Of a stretch of DNA of 64,000 bases, positions 30,023-39,715 are shown in pieces. Where the stretch lies: positions 111,048-175,047 of the forward strand of contig JAJSAM010000026.1 in assembly GCA_024274785.1 (NCBI GenBank). Reading direction: 5' to 3'. Made by a program: the position numbers and the translations under genes. Origin of the DNA: Planctomycetota bacterium (GTDB taxonomy: Bacteria; Planctomycetota; JAJSAM01). Within the stretch, counting starts at the first letter, position 1; every line of letters begins with the position of its first letter. A model generated the notes under the pieces. The model searched no databases and was not told where the DNA came from. It worked only from the letters and a program-made list of their open reading frames with translations.

Positions 30023-31249
30023 TCACCGCGCCTTCAACGGGATCCGCAGCGACCGGTCGGACTCCTCCGTCACCGTGAGCTCTATGCGATGGGGCTCGAA
30101 TCCCTCCGCGACGATCGCCACGCTCAAGCTCGCGCCTTCGCTGACCACGAACTTGTAGATACCGTCGCGCGACCGGACCTGGTCCGTCGAGGTGGGATTG
30201 AAACTCATGCTTTCGATAATGATGGTCACGGTGTATGCGGGGACGGGACTCCCGGATGCCGCGTCGAAGACCAGAAGCTCGATCTCGACTTCCGGCTCGA
30301 GCGTGAGTTCGAGGTCCGTTCGTCCGGGTTCGATGTCGCGGAGCGAGGAATTCGCAAACCGATGTCCTCGCATGGCGGCCTGTACCGTATACGCGCCGGG
30401 ACGAAGCGTCGTGATCACGAACCTGCCGTTCTCGTCGGTGAGGGCCGTCGCGCCGGCGCGGTCGACGGACGATCGGCCGAAGAGCTCGAAGTCTCGAAGC
30501 CCGGGCTCCCGGAATGCGTGGACGCGAGCGCCCCTGATGGGCTTGCCGGCGAGCGTACGCACCTCGCCCTCCAGGCGCCCGCCGGGGCTGAGCACGATGT
30601 CCCCGAACGGCACGTCGACCTTCGCCAGCACGTTGGCCGGGCCCTTCAGCGCCTGGGTGAAGCCGTTCGCGAGTACGCCGATGTCCATCCCCCGGATGGG
30701 CAGTTCGGGCAGGCGGAAGCGGCCCCGCTCATCCGTCACCGTCCGTGGCACGGACTTACGGTTCTCCACGCCGGGGCTGTCGGGGGGCAGGCAGAAGACC
30801 AGGGCCCCGGCCACCGGACGTTTCTCCCCGTCGAGGACGCGGCCGGTCACGGCGCCGGCGGGCTGCATGGTGATCTCCACCGACTTCGGCAGCCCGGGGC
30901 GCCAGGCCGAGAGCTGGTGCTGGGCGGGCAGGAACCACTCCTTGCGCAGGTCGAGGAACAGGGGGATGCGTTCCTGGACTCCGAGCTCTCCCTCGACATC
31001 GAGCTCGAAGTAGCCCTCCCGGTCGGACTTGCCGGAGATGCTCTGCTTCCCGCTGATCGCGACCGGGGTGAAAACCCGCACGGAAACCCCGTCGATGGGG
31101 GTTCCCGCCTCGTCCTCGACGTAGCCGGAGAGCATGGGTTTCTTCTTCGCGACCGGAGTGAGCCCGCGATTCACGCCCGGGACGGTGTCTGCGGCCTCGT
31201 CGCAGGAGACCAGGAACAGGAGGGCGAGCAGGATGGCAGCGGGCTTCAT
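30023..31249 (-). CDS. Lipoprotein with repeated carboxypeptidase-regulatory-like domains
   Basis: The 408-residue product has a lipoprotein signal with lipobox FLVSC (Cys16). The mature part is built from three or four beta-sandwich domains of the carboxypeptidase-regulatory/CNA-B type, each with a pattern such as LSGYVEDEAGTPIDGVSVRV, AVTGRVLDGEKRPVAGALVF and LEGEVRTLAGKPIRGARVHA. Such domains are structural or ligand-binding modules on the cell surface. No enzyme domain is attached. It is isolated between two repeat copies. Confidence 0.8.
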   Translation of the reverse strand: MKPAAILLALLFLVSCDEAADTVPGVNRGLTPVAKKKPMLSGYVEDEAGTPIDGVSVRVFTPVAISGKQSISGKSDREGYFELDVEGELGVQERIPLFLDLRKEWFLPAQHQLSAWRPGLPKSVEITMQPAGAVTGRVLDGEKRPVAGALVFCLPPDSPGVENRKSVPRTVTDERGRFRLPELPIRGMDIGVLANGFTQALKGPANVLAKVDVPFGDIVLSPGGRLEGEVRTLAGKPIRGARVHAFREPGLRDFELFGRSSVDRAGATALTDENGRFVITTLRPGAYTVQAAMRGHRFANSSLRDIEPGRTDLELTLEPEVEIELLVFDAASGSPVPAYTVTIIIESMSFNPTSTDQVRSRDGIYKFVVSEGASLSVAIVAEGFEPHRIELTVTEESDRSLRIPLKAR

Positions 31250-31261
31250 GGTCCGATGATA

Positions 31262-31420
31262 CGGGCTCGCGCAAGAATAACTACGCAGGATCGAGAGCGC
31301 CGATGCGCCCGTTCAGCAAGGCGCGAGGAGGGCGCAACCTCGCTGGTTTCAACCGACGGGCATGGCGGCTCAAGGGGATGCGTCTGCCCTCGAATCCCGT
31401 AGCTGTTCCGGCGTGGGTCC
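31262..31420 (-). repeat. Long-hairpin intergenic repeat, copy 8 (diverged, mixed ends)
   Basis: The left end CGGGCTCGCGCAAGAATAAC is of type B. The right end (CTGTTCCGGCGTGGGTCC) is of neither type and pairs less well with the left. The inner blocks and the core (GGTTTCAACCGACGGGC, about 31345-31361) are kept. It lies between the lipoprotein gene start and the end of the O-antigen-ligase-like gene. Confidence 0.8.
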
Positions 31421-31441
31421 CCAAGCCGATCCGGGAGGAAT

Positions 31442-33436
31442 TCAGCGCCTTTCGAGCAGCGTCCTGAAGTCGGCCCGGCGGCGGAGCGGATCGAGTCCGG
31501 GGTGGTTCTCCAGCCGATCCTGCGTCAGGGAACCCTGTTTGTTCGCCTCCCACAGCCGGTTCATCGCCTGGCTGAGTTCGCCGTGCTTCGCGAGGATGAT
31601 GACCTGGTAGAACACCGCCTCCGCATCACCGACGGCGTGCAGAATCGCCAGTCCGCGGGCCATGTCCGTATCGCCGATGCGTTCGGCCATGCGGATCATG
31701 CCGAGGGCGAGCTGTGGGGCCTGCCTGCTCAAGGCCCGCGCCCGCTTCGTGACGTCCTCGAGCGATGCGGTCTTCAACGACTCCATCAGCGCCCTGGCCC
31801 GGATACCGTTCAGGACGGGATCACCGGGGCGCTTCGCCACGAGCGGATCGAGGAGCTCGAGTGTCTCCTCCGCCCGGCCCACCGCGAGGAGGGCACGGCC
31901 GCGCTCGAGCTTGCCGAGTTGGTGGTGTGGCTCGAGAGAGAAGAGCCGCTCGGTCAGGGCAAGGGCCTGCTCCGGCTCGCCGGTACCGGTCCGATAGTAC
32001 GCGAGCATGCGCAGCGCGTCGGCGGTGGGGCGCCGGCGGATCGAGTTCTCGAGCATCTCCGCCACCTCCTCGTCCATGCCACCGTCGTTCGTCAGGATGC
32101 GGTCCCGGGCGCTCTTCAGACTCACGTCCGCCAGGAGCAGGGGGCCGAGGAGATATGCCGCGGCCAGGGCGGGCACGAGCAGGATGAACACCGGAACCGC
32201 CCGGCGGTACCGGCCCGAAAGATCGGCGACGTAGTGGCGCGGCCGGCGGCCCGTGAGCAGCGCGCACAACAGGAAGAAGAGGAGCGCCGAGGCTGGATGC
32301 CGAAGCGGGGCCGAGAGCTGCGCGGAGACGAGGATCGCGATGGTGGCCCCGAGCGCACCGAACGCGATGCCGTCGTCCGGGTTGTGGTCGAGGGTCCGGA
32401 GGCCGGCGGCAATCGGGACGTAGAGGAAAAACAGCAGGAACAGCAGCCCGGGGACACCAGCCTCGGCAAAGACCGAGAGAGGCAGGTTGTGAGGGAAAGA
32501 GACGTCCCGCCGCTTCGAGATCGTGAACTCCTCGGCGCTCCGAACCTCCGGGTACGCCGCGGTGAAACCGTCCAGGCCGACACCGGTGAACCAGTGGTCT
32601 CCCGCCATCTCGAGCGTCGAGGCCCGGGCCAGCTCCCGGACGCGCACGGTGTCGCTTCGGCCAAACACCGGCAGCGGCAACACCTCGATCAGGTAGGGCA
32701 GGGCGATCACACCGACCAGAATGAGGACGGTCAGCGCCCGCGCCGGCAACCTGAGCTTCCCCCGTGAGCGCAACTCGAGGATGACCAGGAATACGGCGCC
32801 GCAGACGAGCCCGAGCCAGTCCGCGCGGCTCTTCGAAAGCACGAGGAAGATCAACATCGGCACGGCGGTCAGGACGGCGAGCCGTCGCCGCCGGAGGAAG
32901 AACAGCGCGGTGGCGATGAGCGCCGCCGGTGCGATGAACTCCGCGGCGAACGACGCGTTCCCGAAGGTACCCGCGAGGGTCCACGGAACGACCGGGGCGA
33001 CGCCGGCGATTCCGATCACGGCCCCCGCCGCGCCCGCGATGGCCACGGCCATCAGCGCGCGCTCGGCCGGGTCGCCGTCGCGCAAGTACCGCACGCAGAG
33101 GATGCCGAACGCGGAGAGCATCCCGATTTCGGCGAGGACCAGTGCCGTGGCGCGACCGTCCGGCGCCCGCTTCGCGATGAAGAAGCCCGCGATCACCAGG
33201 AGCGAGAGCAGCGAGAGCTGTTCCGGCAGAGAGACCCGGGTCGATTCTCTGCTCGCTATCGCGCGGCAGAACAGGATCCCGAGCGCCGCGAGCAGGCCGG
33301 CGGTGAGGAGCACCCACTTCGGCAGGTCGGTGCCGGTGAAGATTCCCGGGTTCGGCAGGAGCGGGACGAGGAGGAGCAGCAGGAGGAGGAGCCCGGTGAC
33401 GGCCCGGTCCGGGCCCGATTCCTCCGGTCCGTTCAC
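31442..33436 (-). CDS. O-antigen-ligase-like membrane protein with TPR tail
   Basis: The 664-residue inner-membrane protein has about 12 hydrophobic segments in the first 430 residues and the Wzy_C pattern, with SKSRADWLGLVCG, the periplasmic loop HWFTGVGLDGFTAAYPEV and FPHNLPLSVFAEAGVPGL. This fold ligates or polymerises glycans on lipid carriers. Residues about 450-664 form a TPR-like helical region (ALALTERLFSLEPHHQLGKL). The substrate is unknown. Its start overlaps the ftsY stop by 4 bases, an unexpected coupling. Confidence 0.82.
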   Translation of the reverse strand: MNGPEESGPDRAVTGLLLLLLLLVPLLPNPGIFTGTDLPKWVLLTAGLLAALGILFCRAIASRESTRVSLPEQLSLLSLLVIAGFFIAKRAPDGRATALVLAEIGMLSAFGILCVRYLRDGDPAERALMAVAIAGAAGAVIGIAGVAPVVPWTLAGTFGNASFAAEFIAPAALIATALFFLRRRRLAVLTAVPMLIFLVLSKSRADWLGLVCGAVFLVILELRSRGKLRLPARALTVLILVGVIALPYLIEVLPLPVFGRSDTVRVRELARASTLEMAGDHWFTGVGLDGFTAAYPEVRSAEEFTISKRRDVSFPHNLPLSVFAEAGVPGLLFLLFFLYVPIAAGLRTLDHNPDDGIAFGALGATIAILVSAQLSAPLRHPASALLFFLLCALLTGRRPRHYVADLSGRYRRAVPVFILLVPALAAAYLLGPLLLADVSLKSARDRILTNDGGMDEEVAEMLENSIRRRPTADALRMLAYYRTGTGEPEQALALTERLFSLEPHHQLGKLERGRALLAVGRAEETLELLDPLVAKRPGDPVLNGIRARALMESLKTASLEDVTKRARALSRQAPQLALGMIRMAERIGDTDMARGLAILHAVGDAEAVFYQVIILAKHGELSQAMNRLWEANKQGSLTQDRLENHPGLDPLRRRADFRTLLERR

Positions 33437-34335
33437 GCGAACAGCGCCTCCACGAAGTCGTCGGCCACGAACGGCTCCACATCCTCCGGACCTTCGCCCA
33501 CGCCGATGAACTTCACCGGGACATCCACCTGGTCGCGGATGGCGATGACCGCTCCGCCCTTGGCGCTGCCGTCGAGCTTCGCCAGGAACAGCCCGGTGAT
33601 CGGGATGTCCTTCCCGAAGACCTTCACCTGCTGAATGGCATTCTGTCCGGTCGTGGCGTCGAGCACCATGATGACCTCATGCGGGGCGCCGGGGATCTTC
33701 TTGCCGAGGACCCGGTAGACCTTCTCGAGTTCACGCATCAGGTTGTCCTGGGTGTGCAGCCGGCCGGCGGTGTCCACGAGCAGGATGTCCGCCTCGCGCG
33801 CCACGGCCGCTTCGACCGCGTCGAAGGCCACGGCGGCGGGATCCGCTCCGGTCTGGTGTTTCACGATACCGACCCCGATCCGCTCCGACCAGATCGTCAG
33901 TTGTTCCACCGCGGCCGCGCGGAAAGTGTCGGCGGCGGCGAGGATCACCTTCTTGCCTTCGCCGTGGTAGTGGTAGGCGAGCTTGGCGATGGAAGTGGTC
34001 TTCCCGGCGCCGTTGACCCCGGCGACGAGCACCACCGTGGGGGCGGTTTCCGCCCAGCGGATCCCGGCGCCGTCGCTCTCGAGCATCTCCTTCAGGATCA
34101 TCTTCAGGTGGGGAATGATCTGCTCGCCGTCCTCGATCTCCTTCTCTTCGTAGGCTTCGCGCAGCCGATCGAGAATGTTCCCGGTCGCCTCGACGCCTAC
34201 GTCGGAGGTGATCAGGACCTCTTCGATCTCATCGAGCAGGTCGGCGTCGACCTTCCGGCCGGCGACGATGTCCTTGATCCGCCCGGCGAGCTTCTTCGAG
34301 GTCTTGAGGAGACCCCTGGTCAGTCGTTTGAACAC
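33433..34335 (-). CDS. ftsY: Signal recognition particle receptor FtsY
   Basis: FtsY docks SRP-ribosome complexes at the membrane translocon. The 300-residue protein is the short form, lacking the acidic A domain, and consists of the helical N domain (1-90) and the G domain: [31 protein letters not shown], the TKxD element as [11 protein letters not shown] and the C-terminal [16 protein letters not shown] at 34335 is the start (MFKRLTRGL). It lies downstream of nusB and ribH on the same strand. Confidence 0.95.
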   Translation of the reverse strand: MFKRLTRGLLKTSKKLAGRIKDIVAGRKVDADLLDEIEEVLITSDVGVEATGNILDRLREAYEEKEIEDGEQIIPHLKMILKEMLESDGAGIRWAETAPTVVLVAGVNGAGKTTSIAKLAYHYHGEGKKVILAAADTFRAAAVEQLTIWSERIGVGIVKHQTGADPAAVAFDAVEAAVAREADILLVDTAGRLHTQDNLMRELEKVYRVLGKKIPGAPHEVIMVLDATTGQNAIQQVKVFGKDIPITGLFLAKLDGSAKGGAVIAIRDQVDVPVKFIGVGEGPEDVEPFVADDFVEALFA

Positions 34336-34452
34336 GGTTGTCCGTCCTTATGCGGTCGAAGCTGTTCGGAGGGCGCCGCACTGTCGGCGCCGTGCCTGCC
34401 GGTGGGGACGGAGTCCATCCCGCCGGGAGCGGCCTGGTGAGGAATTCCCGGT

Positions 34453-34872
34453 CTACTGGCGACCACCGTCCTCGATCTGACGCAGAATCCGATCCAGTAT
34501 TCCATTGATGAACCCCCCGGACTGCTCGGTGGAGAACTTCTTGCCGAGTTCGATGGCCTCGTTGATCGAGACCTTTCCCGGGATGTCCGGGCGGGAGGTC
34601 ATTTCGTGGACGGCCAGGCGGAGGATGTTCCGGTCGATCACCGCCATGCGGTCGATGTCCCAGTGCTCCGCGACGCCGGTGATCATGGCGTCCGCCCGGT
34701 CGCGGGACTCGAGGGTTCCTTCCACCAGGATTCGCGCGAAATCCACGACATCCCCGGGCTCTTCGGCGTCGAGGAAGAGCTCGTCCTGGTCTTCGCTGAA
34801 CTCGTCTCTGCGCAGGTCGATCTGGTAGAGGACCTGCAGGGCGAGTTCGCGGGCTCGCGTTCGGTTTCGCAT
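34453..34872 (-). CDS. nusB: Transcription antitermination factor NusB
   Basis: NusB binds boxA RNA with S10 in antitermination of rRNA operons. The 139-residue all-helical protein has RNRTRARELALQVLYQID at the start and the family C-terminal signature VSINEAIELGKKFS followed by FINGILDRI. It follows ribH by 21 bases, a classic ribH-nusB order. Confidence 0.93.
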   Translation of the reverse strand: MRNRTRARELALQVLYQIDLRRDEFSEDQDELFLDAEEPGDVVDFARILVEGTLESRDRADAMITGVAEHWDIDRMAVIDRNILRLAVHEMTSRPDIPGKVSINEAIELGKKFSTEQSGGFINGILDRILRQIEDGGRQ

Positions 34873-34893
34873 GAGTTTGACCGGGATCCCGGA

Positions 34894-35367
34894 TCAGGCG
34901 CCGGGCAGAATCTTCATGAGGTTCGCCATCTCGATGCCGGCGAGGGCGGCGTCGAACCCCTTGTTGCCGGCTTTCGCCCCGGCGCGGTCGATCGCCTGCT
35001 CGAGGGTCTCCGCGGTCACGATTCCGAAGAGCAGTGGCACGTCGGTCTCGAAGGAAGCCTGGGCCACGCCCTTCGCGGCTTCCGCGGCGATGAAGTCGAA
35101 GTGCGGCGTGTGCCCGCGGATCAGGACACCGAGACAGAGCACGGCATCGTAGTCGCCGGACTTCGCGAGCCGCCGCGCCGCCAGGGGAATCTCGTAGGAA
35201 CCGGGTACCTTGACGACGGTGATGTCGTCGTCGGCGACCTCATGGCGGGCGAGTCCGTCAATCGCGCCGGCGAGCAGTTTCCCGGCCACGAAATCGTTGA
35301 ACCGGCCCACGACGATCCCGAATCGGAGTCCCTTGCCGTCAAAGGAGCCCTCTATGGTTGCGGCCAT
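34894..35367 (-). CDS. ribH: 6,7-dimethyl-8-ribityllumazine synthase
   Basis: This enzyme makes the penultimate intermediate of riboflavin. The 157-residue product has [30 protein letters not shown], the active-site His in [12 protein letters not shown] and the C-terminal [17 protein letters not shown]. The start at 35367 (MAATIEGSF) is preferred to the ATG at 35373 because the GAGG site is 9 bases upstream of it and only 3 from the other. The other riboflavin genes are not in the window. It is divergent from moeA. Confidence 0.94.
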   Translation of the reverse strand: MAATIEGSFDGKGLRFGIVVGRFNDFVAGKLLAGAIDGLARHEVADDDITVVKVPGSYEIPLAARRLAKSGDYDAVLCLGVLIRGHTPHFDFIAAEAAKGVAQASFETDVPLLFGIVTAETLEQAIDRAGAKAGNKGFDAALAGIEMANLMKILPGA

Positions 35368-35459
35368 GATCATGCACCTCGATAAGAGAGCCGCGCATCG
35401 TAACAATCGCCGCGGGACGCGATCAGAGCTTTTTCGCCTCCGGGAAACCCGGGACCGGT

Positions 35460-36713
35460 ATGCTCGCCTTCATGCACGCCCCGAAGCTCATGCCTCTCGA
35501 GGATGCGATCACCACCGTCCTCGGTGAGACACCCGATCCGCGGAAAGCCGAGGTGCCGCTCGAACAATCGGTCGGGGGGGTCCTGGCCGCCGATGTCCGA
35601 TCCGACATGGACATGCCCCCCTTCCGGAAATCCATGATGGATGGCTATGCGCTCCGGGCGGCGGATACCGCCGGGTCGGCGGTCGTGCTCGACGTGGTGG
35701 AGACCATCCACGCCGGTATGGTTCCGACCGCGGAGGTTCTGCCGGGACAGGCCGCCGCGATCATGACCGGCGCGCCGCTTCCCGAGGGGGCCGATGCGGT
35801 CGTCATGGTGGAGCGTACGGAGCGGGAGGCGGAGGGGCGGGTGCGGATCGACGTGGCGGTTCCGGTGGGGAACCACATCGTGCCTGCGGGGGAGGACGCC
35901 CGGTGCGGCGATGTCGTGCTGCGGGCGGGGACGCGGATCGGGCCCGCCGCGGTGGCGTCCCTCGCCGCGGTCGGCTGCGATCCGGTCCCCGTCTTCGGCG
36001 CTCCGCGCGTTTGCGTTTTCACCACCGGGGACGAGGTCGTGCCCCCGTGGAAGAAGCCGGGGCCGGGTTGTATCCGGAATTCGAACTCCCCCATGCTCGC
36101 GGCGCGGGTGGCGCGGGATGTCGGGGCGGTGCGGGACGGCGGCGTCCTCGTCGACGATGCCGGCGCGATCGGCGGCGCCGCGGCGAAGGCGTTTCGCGAG
36201 TACGACGTCGTGGTGTTCACCGGCGGCGTCTCCATGGGGGAAAAGGACCTGGTGGCCGAAGCGATCCGCGGGGCCGGCTTTGCGGAGGTGTTTCACCAGA
36301 TCTCGGTGAAACCCGGCAAGCCCGTCCTCTTCGGGAAGGCGAAAGGTACGCTCGTGTTCGGTCTGCCCGGCAACCCGGTCTCCTCCGCGGTGACGTATGA
36401 GCTGATTGTCCGGCCGGCGCTCATGAAACTGTCCGGCCGTACGCCTCTGCATCGCCCGCAGGTGTCCGCGGTGCTCGAAGGGCCTGCGCCCCGGGCCATT
36501 CCCCGCGAGCAGTACCTCCCGGCGGTGCTCTCTCCCGGCCCCGCCGGCTTTTCGGTTCGTCTCGTCCCCTGGAACGGCTCCGCGGATCTCTTCTCTTTCG
36601 CGGCGGGCAATGTGCTGCTTCGCATTCCGCGGGGCGGCCCGGCGCCGGAGGCTGGAGACCGGGTGATGACGGTCGTGGTCGCGGATGACGTTTCCTCCAT
36701 CTTCGGAGCCTGA
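35460..36713 (+). CDS. moeA: Molybdopterin molybdenumtransferase MoeA
   Basis: MoeA inserts molybdate into adenylylated molybdopterin. The 417-residue protein has the typical four-domain order: [14 protein letters not shown] near 55-70, [17 protein letters not shown] near 105, the MogA-like domain with TTGDEVV, NSNSPML and [11 protein letters not shown], and the C-terminal beta domain beginning after GLPGNPVSS. It implies that the organism makes molybdenum enzymes, although none is encoded here. ATG 35460 is used; 35472 is a possible alternative. Confidence 0.93.
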   Translation: MLAFMHAPKLMPLEDAITTVLGETPDPRKAEVPLEQSVGGVLAADVRSDMDMPPFRKSMMDGYALRAADTAGSAVVLDVVETIHAGMVPTAEVLPGQAAAIMTGAPLPEGADAVVMVERTEREAEGRVRIDVAVPVGNHIVPAGEDARCGDVVLRAGTRIGPAAVASLAAVGCDPVPVFGAPRVCVFTTGDEVVPPWKKPGPGCIRNSNSPMLAARVARDVGAVRDGGVLVDDAGAIGGAAAKAFREYDVVVFTGGVSMGEKDLVAEAIRGAGFAEVFHQISVKPGKPVLFGKAKGTLVFGLPGNPVSSAVTYELIVRPALMKLSGRTPLHRPQVSAVLEGPAPRAIPREQYLPAVLSPGPAGFSVRLVPWNGSADLFSFAAGNVLLRIPRGGPAPEAGDRVMTVVVADDVSSIFGA

Positions 36714-36714
36714 A

Positions 36715-38340
36715 GTGCGCCTGCCCGGGAAAACCAGAATTCGAGGGATCGCCGCGGGAGTGCTCTCCGGCACGCTGCTGGCGATTTCGATGCCGCCGCT
36801 CTCTCTCGCGCTCGTCGCCTGGGTGGCGCTGGTTCCACTCTTTCTGCACGTCCAGGCCCTCCGGGGAAAACAGGTGGTGCTGCCCTTCTTCGCATTCGGC
36901 ATCGCCTTCTTCACGTGCGGGCTCTTCTGGCTGGCTCCGGTGCTGACCCCCGCCGGGCCGTTTCTCCTTGCCATCGTTCTTTCGGTGCTCTTCATCTGGC
37001 CGATCGCTCTGGCCGCCCGGGTCCTGTTGCGGCGGGACTTTCCCCTGCTGCTCGTCGCGCCCCTTGTCTTCGTTGCGAGTGAATGGCTCCGGACCTGGCT
37101 CTTCACCGGATTTCCCTGGCTGTTCATCGCTCACGGCCAGGTCGAGTTTTCGTACTTCGTACAGACCGCGGACCTCTTCGGGACCCAGGGCATCACCGCG
37201 CTGATCGTCTTCGTGAACGCCGCGCTGGCGTCCGCACCTTTTCGCCTGCGCGAGGGTCGGAAGGTCGCGGCACTTTTGCCCATCGCCGCCGGCGTGACGC
37301 TCATCTTCGCCTTCACCGGCTATGGCTGGCTCCGGTTGCAGACGATCGAGGAGCGGGCCGGTCCGACGGTGCTGCTCGTGCAGGGCAACGTACCGCAATA
37401 CATGAAGACCGAGGCGTTGCGTCGCGAAGGAACGAGCCCGAAACCCATCAGCCGCTCGCTGTGGATCCTCGAGCGGCATCTCGAACTCACGGCCGCCGGG
37501 CTGAAGGAGCACCCGGAAACGAATGCCGTGATCTGGCCGGAGACCATGTTCTCCTACCCGTTCAGCGAGATGGAGGGGCCGACGCCGGCCGGGCAGCGCA
37601 ACGCGGCAATGATCGCCTTTCGGGCCCTGTCGCGGGTCACCGAAGGACGGCCGGCCATCGTCGGTGCGATGTTTCGAACCAGGGCGGGCGAGGTCCGGAA
37701 CTCCGTGTTTCTCGTGGACGAACGCGGTCGGCCGGCGACGAGGTACGACAAGCTGCACGCCGTTCCCGGCGGCGAGTACATTCCGCTGCGGACGATTGCA
37801 CCGGACGGCCTGGTGGCGTGGGTGGGGGAGATCATCCGCGCGAATGCCGGCTTCGTACCGGACCTGACGGAGGGCGAGGAGGCGATCCTGATCGAGGCGG
37901 CGGGGGTCCGGTTCGGTCCCCTGATCTGCTACGAAGTGATCTATCCGGGACTCGTGCGGGATCTCCGGGAGAAGGGCGCAGATGTCCTCTTGAACATCAC
38001 CAACTACGGCTGGTTTCCGGAGACGCACCAACCCCTGCAGGCCAACCAGATGGCGGTTTTTCGGGCGATCGAGGCGCGGCGACCGGTCGTCGTCGCGGCC
38101 AATACCGGGGTCTCCGCCGTCATTTCAGCGACCGGTGCGATCACGGAACTCGCGGTGGACGGGAAGCGGCTGGACGTGGCGGGAACCCTCGCCGTCGACC
38201 TCCCCCTCTGCGATTCCGGCTCGCTCAGCGCGTCGATCGGGGAAATTCCAGGCATCCTTGCCGCTCTCGCTACGGTTTTTCTGGTACTCTTCACCCGTGT
38301 GCGGGGTCGTTTTCGAGCCCGACGGGCGGACTTGCCCTGA
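36715..38340 (+). CDS. lnt: Apolipoprotein N-acyltransferase
   Basis: Lnt adds the third acyl chain to lipoproteins in the inner membrane, a step of diderm bacteria. The 541-residue protein has six to eight membrane segments in the first 220 residues and a nitrilase-like periplasmic domain with the triad Glu276 (IWPETMF), Lys346 (RYDKLHAVPGGEYIP) and Cys405 (PLICYEVIYP), then a C-terminal membrane helix. The GTG at 36715 starts one base after the moeA stop. Confidence 0.94.
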   Translation: MRLPGKTRIRGIAAGVLSGTLLAISMPPLSLALVAWVALVPLFLHVQALRGKQVVLPFFAFGIAFFTCGLFWLAPVLTPAGPFLLAIVLSVLFIWPIALAARVLLRRDFPLLLVAPLVFVASEWLRTWLFTGFPWLFIAHGQVEFSYFVQTADLFGTQGITALIVFVNAALASAPFRLREGRKVAALLPIAAGVTLIFAFTGYGWLRLQTIEERAGPTVLLVQGNVPQYMKTEALRREGTSPKPISRSLWILERHLELTAAGLKEHPETNAVIWPETMFSYPFSEMEGPTPAGQRNAAMIAFRALSRVTEGRPAIVGAMFRTRAGEVRNSVFLVDERGRPATRYDKLHAVPGGEYIPLRTIAPDGLVAWVGEIIRANAGFVPDLTEGEEAILIEAAGVRFGPLICYEVIYPGLVRDLREKGADVLLNITNYGWFPETHQPLQANQMAVFRAIEARRPVVVAANTGVSAVISATGAITELAVDGKRLDVAGTLAVDLPLCDSGSLSASIGEIPGILAALATVFLVLFTRVRGRFRARRADLP

Positions 38341-38389
38341 AGGATTGCAGGTACAGACCGGAGGTCGTCCATGCGCGCTCTTTTTCGGC

Positions 38390-38418
38390 TTGACACCCAC
38401 CCGGACCACTCGAATAAT
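38390..38418 (+). promoter_or_regulatory. Strong sigma-70-type promoter of the coiled-coil protein gene
   Basis: A perfect TTGACA (38390-38395) and AATAAT (38413-38418, five of six) are separated by the ideal 17 bases. The preceding GCGCGCTCTTTTTCGGC is nearly the same as the sequence before the promoter at 58198. The predicted message has a leader of about 75 bases before the ATG at 38502. Confidence 0.75.
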
Positions 38419-38501
38419 GGCGCCACACCTGAGGGCATCAGGAGAATGCTAACCGAGTACGGAGTCTCCTCGTCCTGTCACCATCCTGAAGGGAGTGCGG
38501 C

Positions 38502-39353
38502 ATGAGTGTCGTTGCCAAGATCCTGGTCGTCCTGAATCTCTTCCTCGCCATCGGTTTTCTCGGCGCGTCGGCGACCTTCCTGGGCGTGCAGGAGAACTAC
38601 AAGGTCCAGCTCGCCGAGACCTCTGCGACGATGCAGGGCAAGATCGACGACCTGACGGCGCAGAAGCAGAAGCTCGGCAAGGACCTGTCGGATCAGCGCG
38701 CCTTGAGCGCCGAGAAGCAGGCCAACAACGAGGGCCTGACAGCCAAGAGCGAGGCGCAGGAGGAGAAGTTCGGTCGCCTCAGCGAGGTCCACAACCAGTT
38801 GCTCGGCCAGTTCGAGCGGCTGTCCCAGACCGCGAAGGATCTCCAGAGCACCATCGAGAACCTGAACAGCGACAAGAACCGGCTGATTGAAGAGAAGGAC
38901 TCGGCCCTCGGCGAGAAGCGGGGCGCGGTCGATGCGAAGAACACCGCCATCACTGAGCAGAAGCGCCTCGAGAGCGAGATCCTCGGTCTGCAGGACCAGG
39001 TCGCCGAACTCGAGAAGCGGTTCGCAGCCACCGCCGAGCAACTCGAGAACACCGACCTCGTCGTGGCCCTCTACAAGGAGAAGTTCGGCGAGATCGGCGA
39101 GAGCATCACGGGCGTTCCGCCGATTGCCGCGGTCGTGGCCGGCGTGAACACCGACCTGAACATCGTCCTCCTCACCGTCGGTCGTGACGACAAGGTGAAG
39201 AAGGGGTACAAGTTCACCATCTACCGCAACAACGAGTACGTGGCCACGGTCGTGATCGACAAGGTCGAGAAAGACCACTGCTCCGGTTACTCCCAGAAGG
39301 AAGTCGAGCGCCTGCCGATCACCGTCGGCGACAAGGGCACGACCCGCTTCTAA
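38502..39353 (+). CDS. Membrane-anchored coiled-coil protein
   Basis: The 283-residue product has one N-terminal membrane segment (about 5-28, ILVVLNLFLAIGFLGAS), a continuous coiled coil (about 35-190, rich in Gln, Glu, Lys and Leu heptads) and a small beta-rich end domain (about 205-283) with VNTDLNIVLLTVGRDDKVKKG. The N-in orientation would place the coil outside the cytoplasmic membrane. The arrangement resembles MreC-like scaffolds but it is not MreC, which is encoded separately nearby. It is a paralogue of the protein at 58334-59686. It has its own strong promoter. Confidence 0.75.
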   Translation: MSVVAKILVVLNLFLAIGFLGASATFLGVQENYKVQLAETSATMQGKIDDLTAQKQKLGKDLSDQRALSAEKQANNEGLTAKSEAQEEKFGRLSEVHNQLLGQFERLSQTAKDLQSTIENLNSDKNRLIEEKDSALGEKRGAVDAKNTAITEQKRLESEILGLQDQVAELEKRFAATAEQLENTDLVVALYKEKFGEIGESITGVPPIAAVVAGVNTDLNIVLLTVGRDDKVKKGYKFTIYRNNEYVATVVIDKVEKDHCSGYSQKEVERLPITVGDKGTTRF

Positions 39354-39420
39354 GGTCGGCCGCTTCCAAGGTCCGGCGCTCCAGGCCCTTTCGGCCAACG
39401 CCAAACAGGAGACCACGAAC

Positions 39421-39573
39421 ATGGCAAACGAAGAATACATGGATGAGGCCGAAGGGGAGCAGAGCGACGGCCTCGGCAGTGGGCTGGTCGTCGTGACGAC
39501 GCTGGTCCTGATTGCCGCTTTCTTCATGGTGCTGCTGGCGCTCAAGTCCTATGAGCGGGGCATGCTCGCCTGA
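39421..39573 (+). CDS. 50-residue single-pass membrane protein
   Basis: An ATG at 39421 with AGGAG about 10 bases upstream opens a 50-codon frame. The product has an acidic N-terminal 20 residues, a hydrophobic helix (about 22-41, VVVTTLVLIAAFFMVLLAL) and a short basic end. It lies 67 bases after the coiled-coil gene, in the same direction, and is followed by a terminator, so the two probably form one transcript. No family is recognised. Confidence 0.7.
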   Translation: MANEEYMDEAEGEQSDGLGSGLVVVTTLVLIAAFFMVLLALKSYERGMLA

Positions 39574-39597
39574 TTTCTTGCCACCTGACGTTCATTC

Positions 39598-39635
39598 CGG
39601 GCGTGGGCCGACAACCGTCGACTCGCGCCCGTTTT
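39598..39635 (+). terminator. Likely intrinsic terminator after the small membrane protein gene
   Basis: Arms CGGGCGTG (39598-39605) and CGCGCCCG (39624-39631) pair over eight bases with one G-U, enclose a smaller CGAC/GTCG hairpin, and are followed by TTTTCGTT. It separates the coiled-coil unit from mreB. Confidence 0.55.
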
Positions 39636-39715
39636 CGTTCGGGGCTCCCCTCGAAATGCGAGCAGGCGGATACCTTTCCCGGTAGTGTAGGCGTGGCACT
39701 TTTCCGAGGGCTTCC

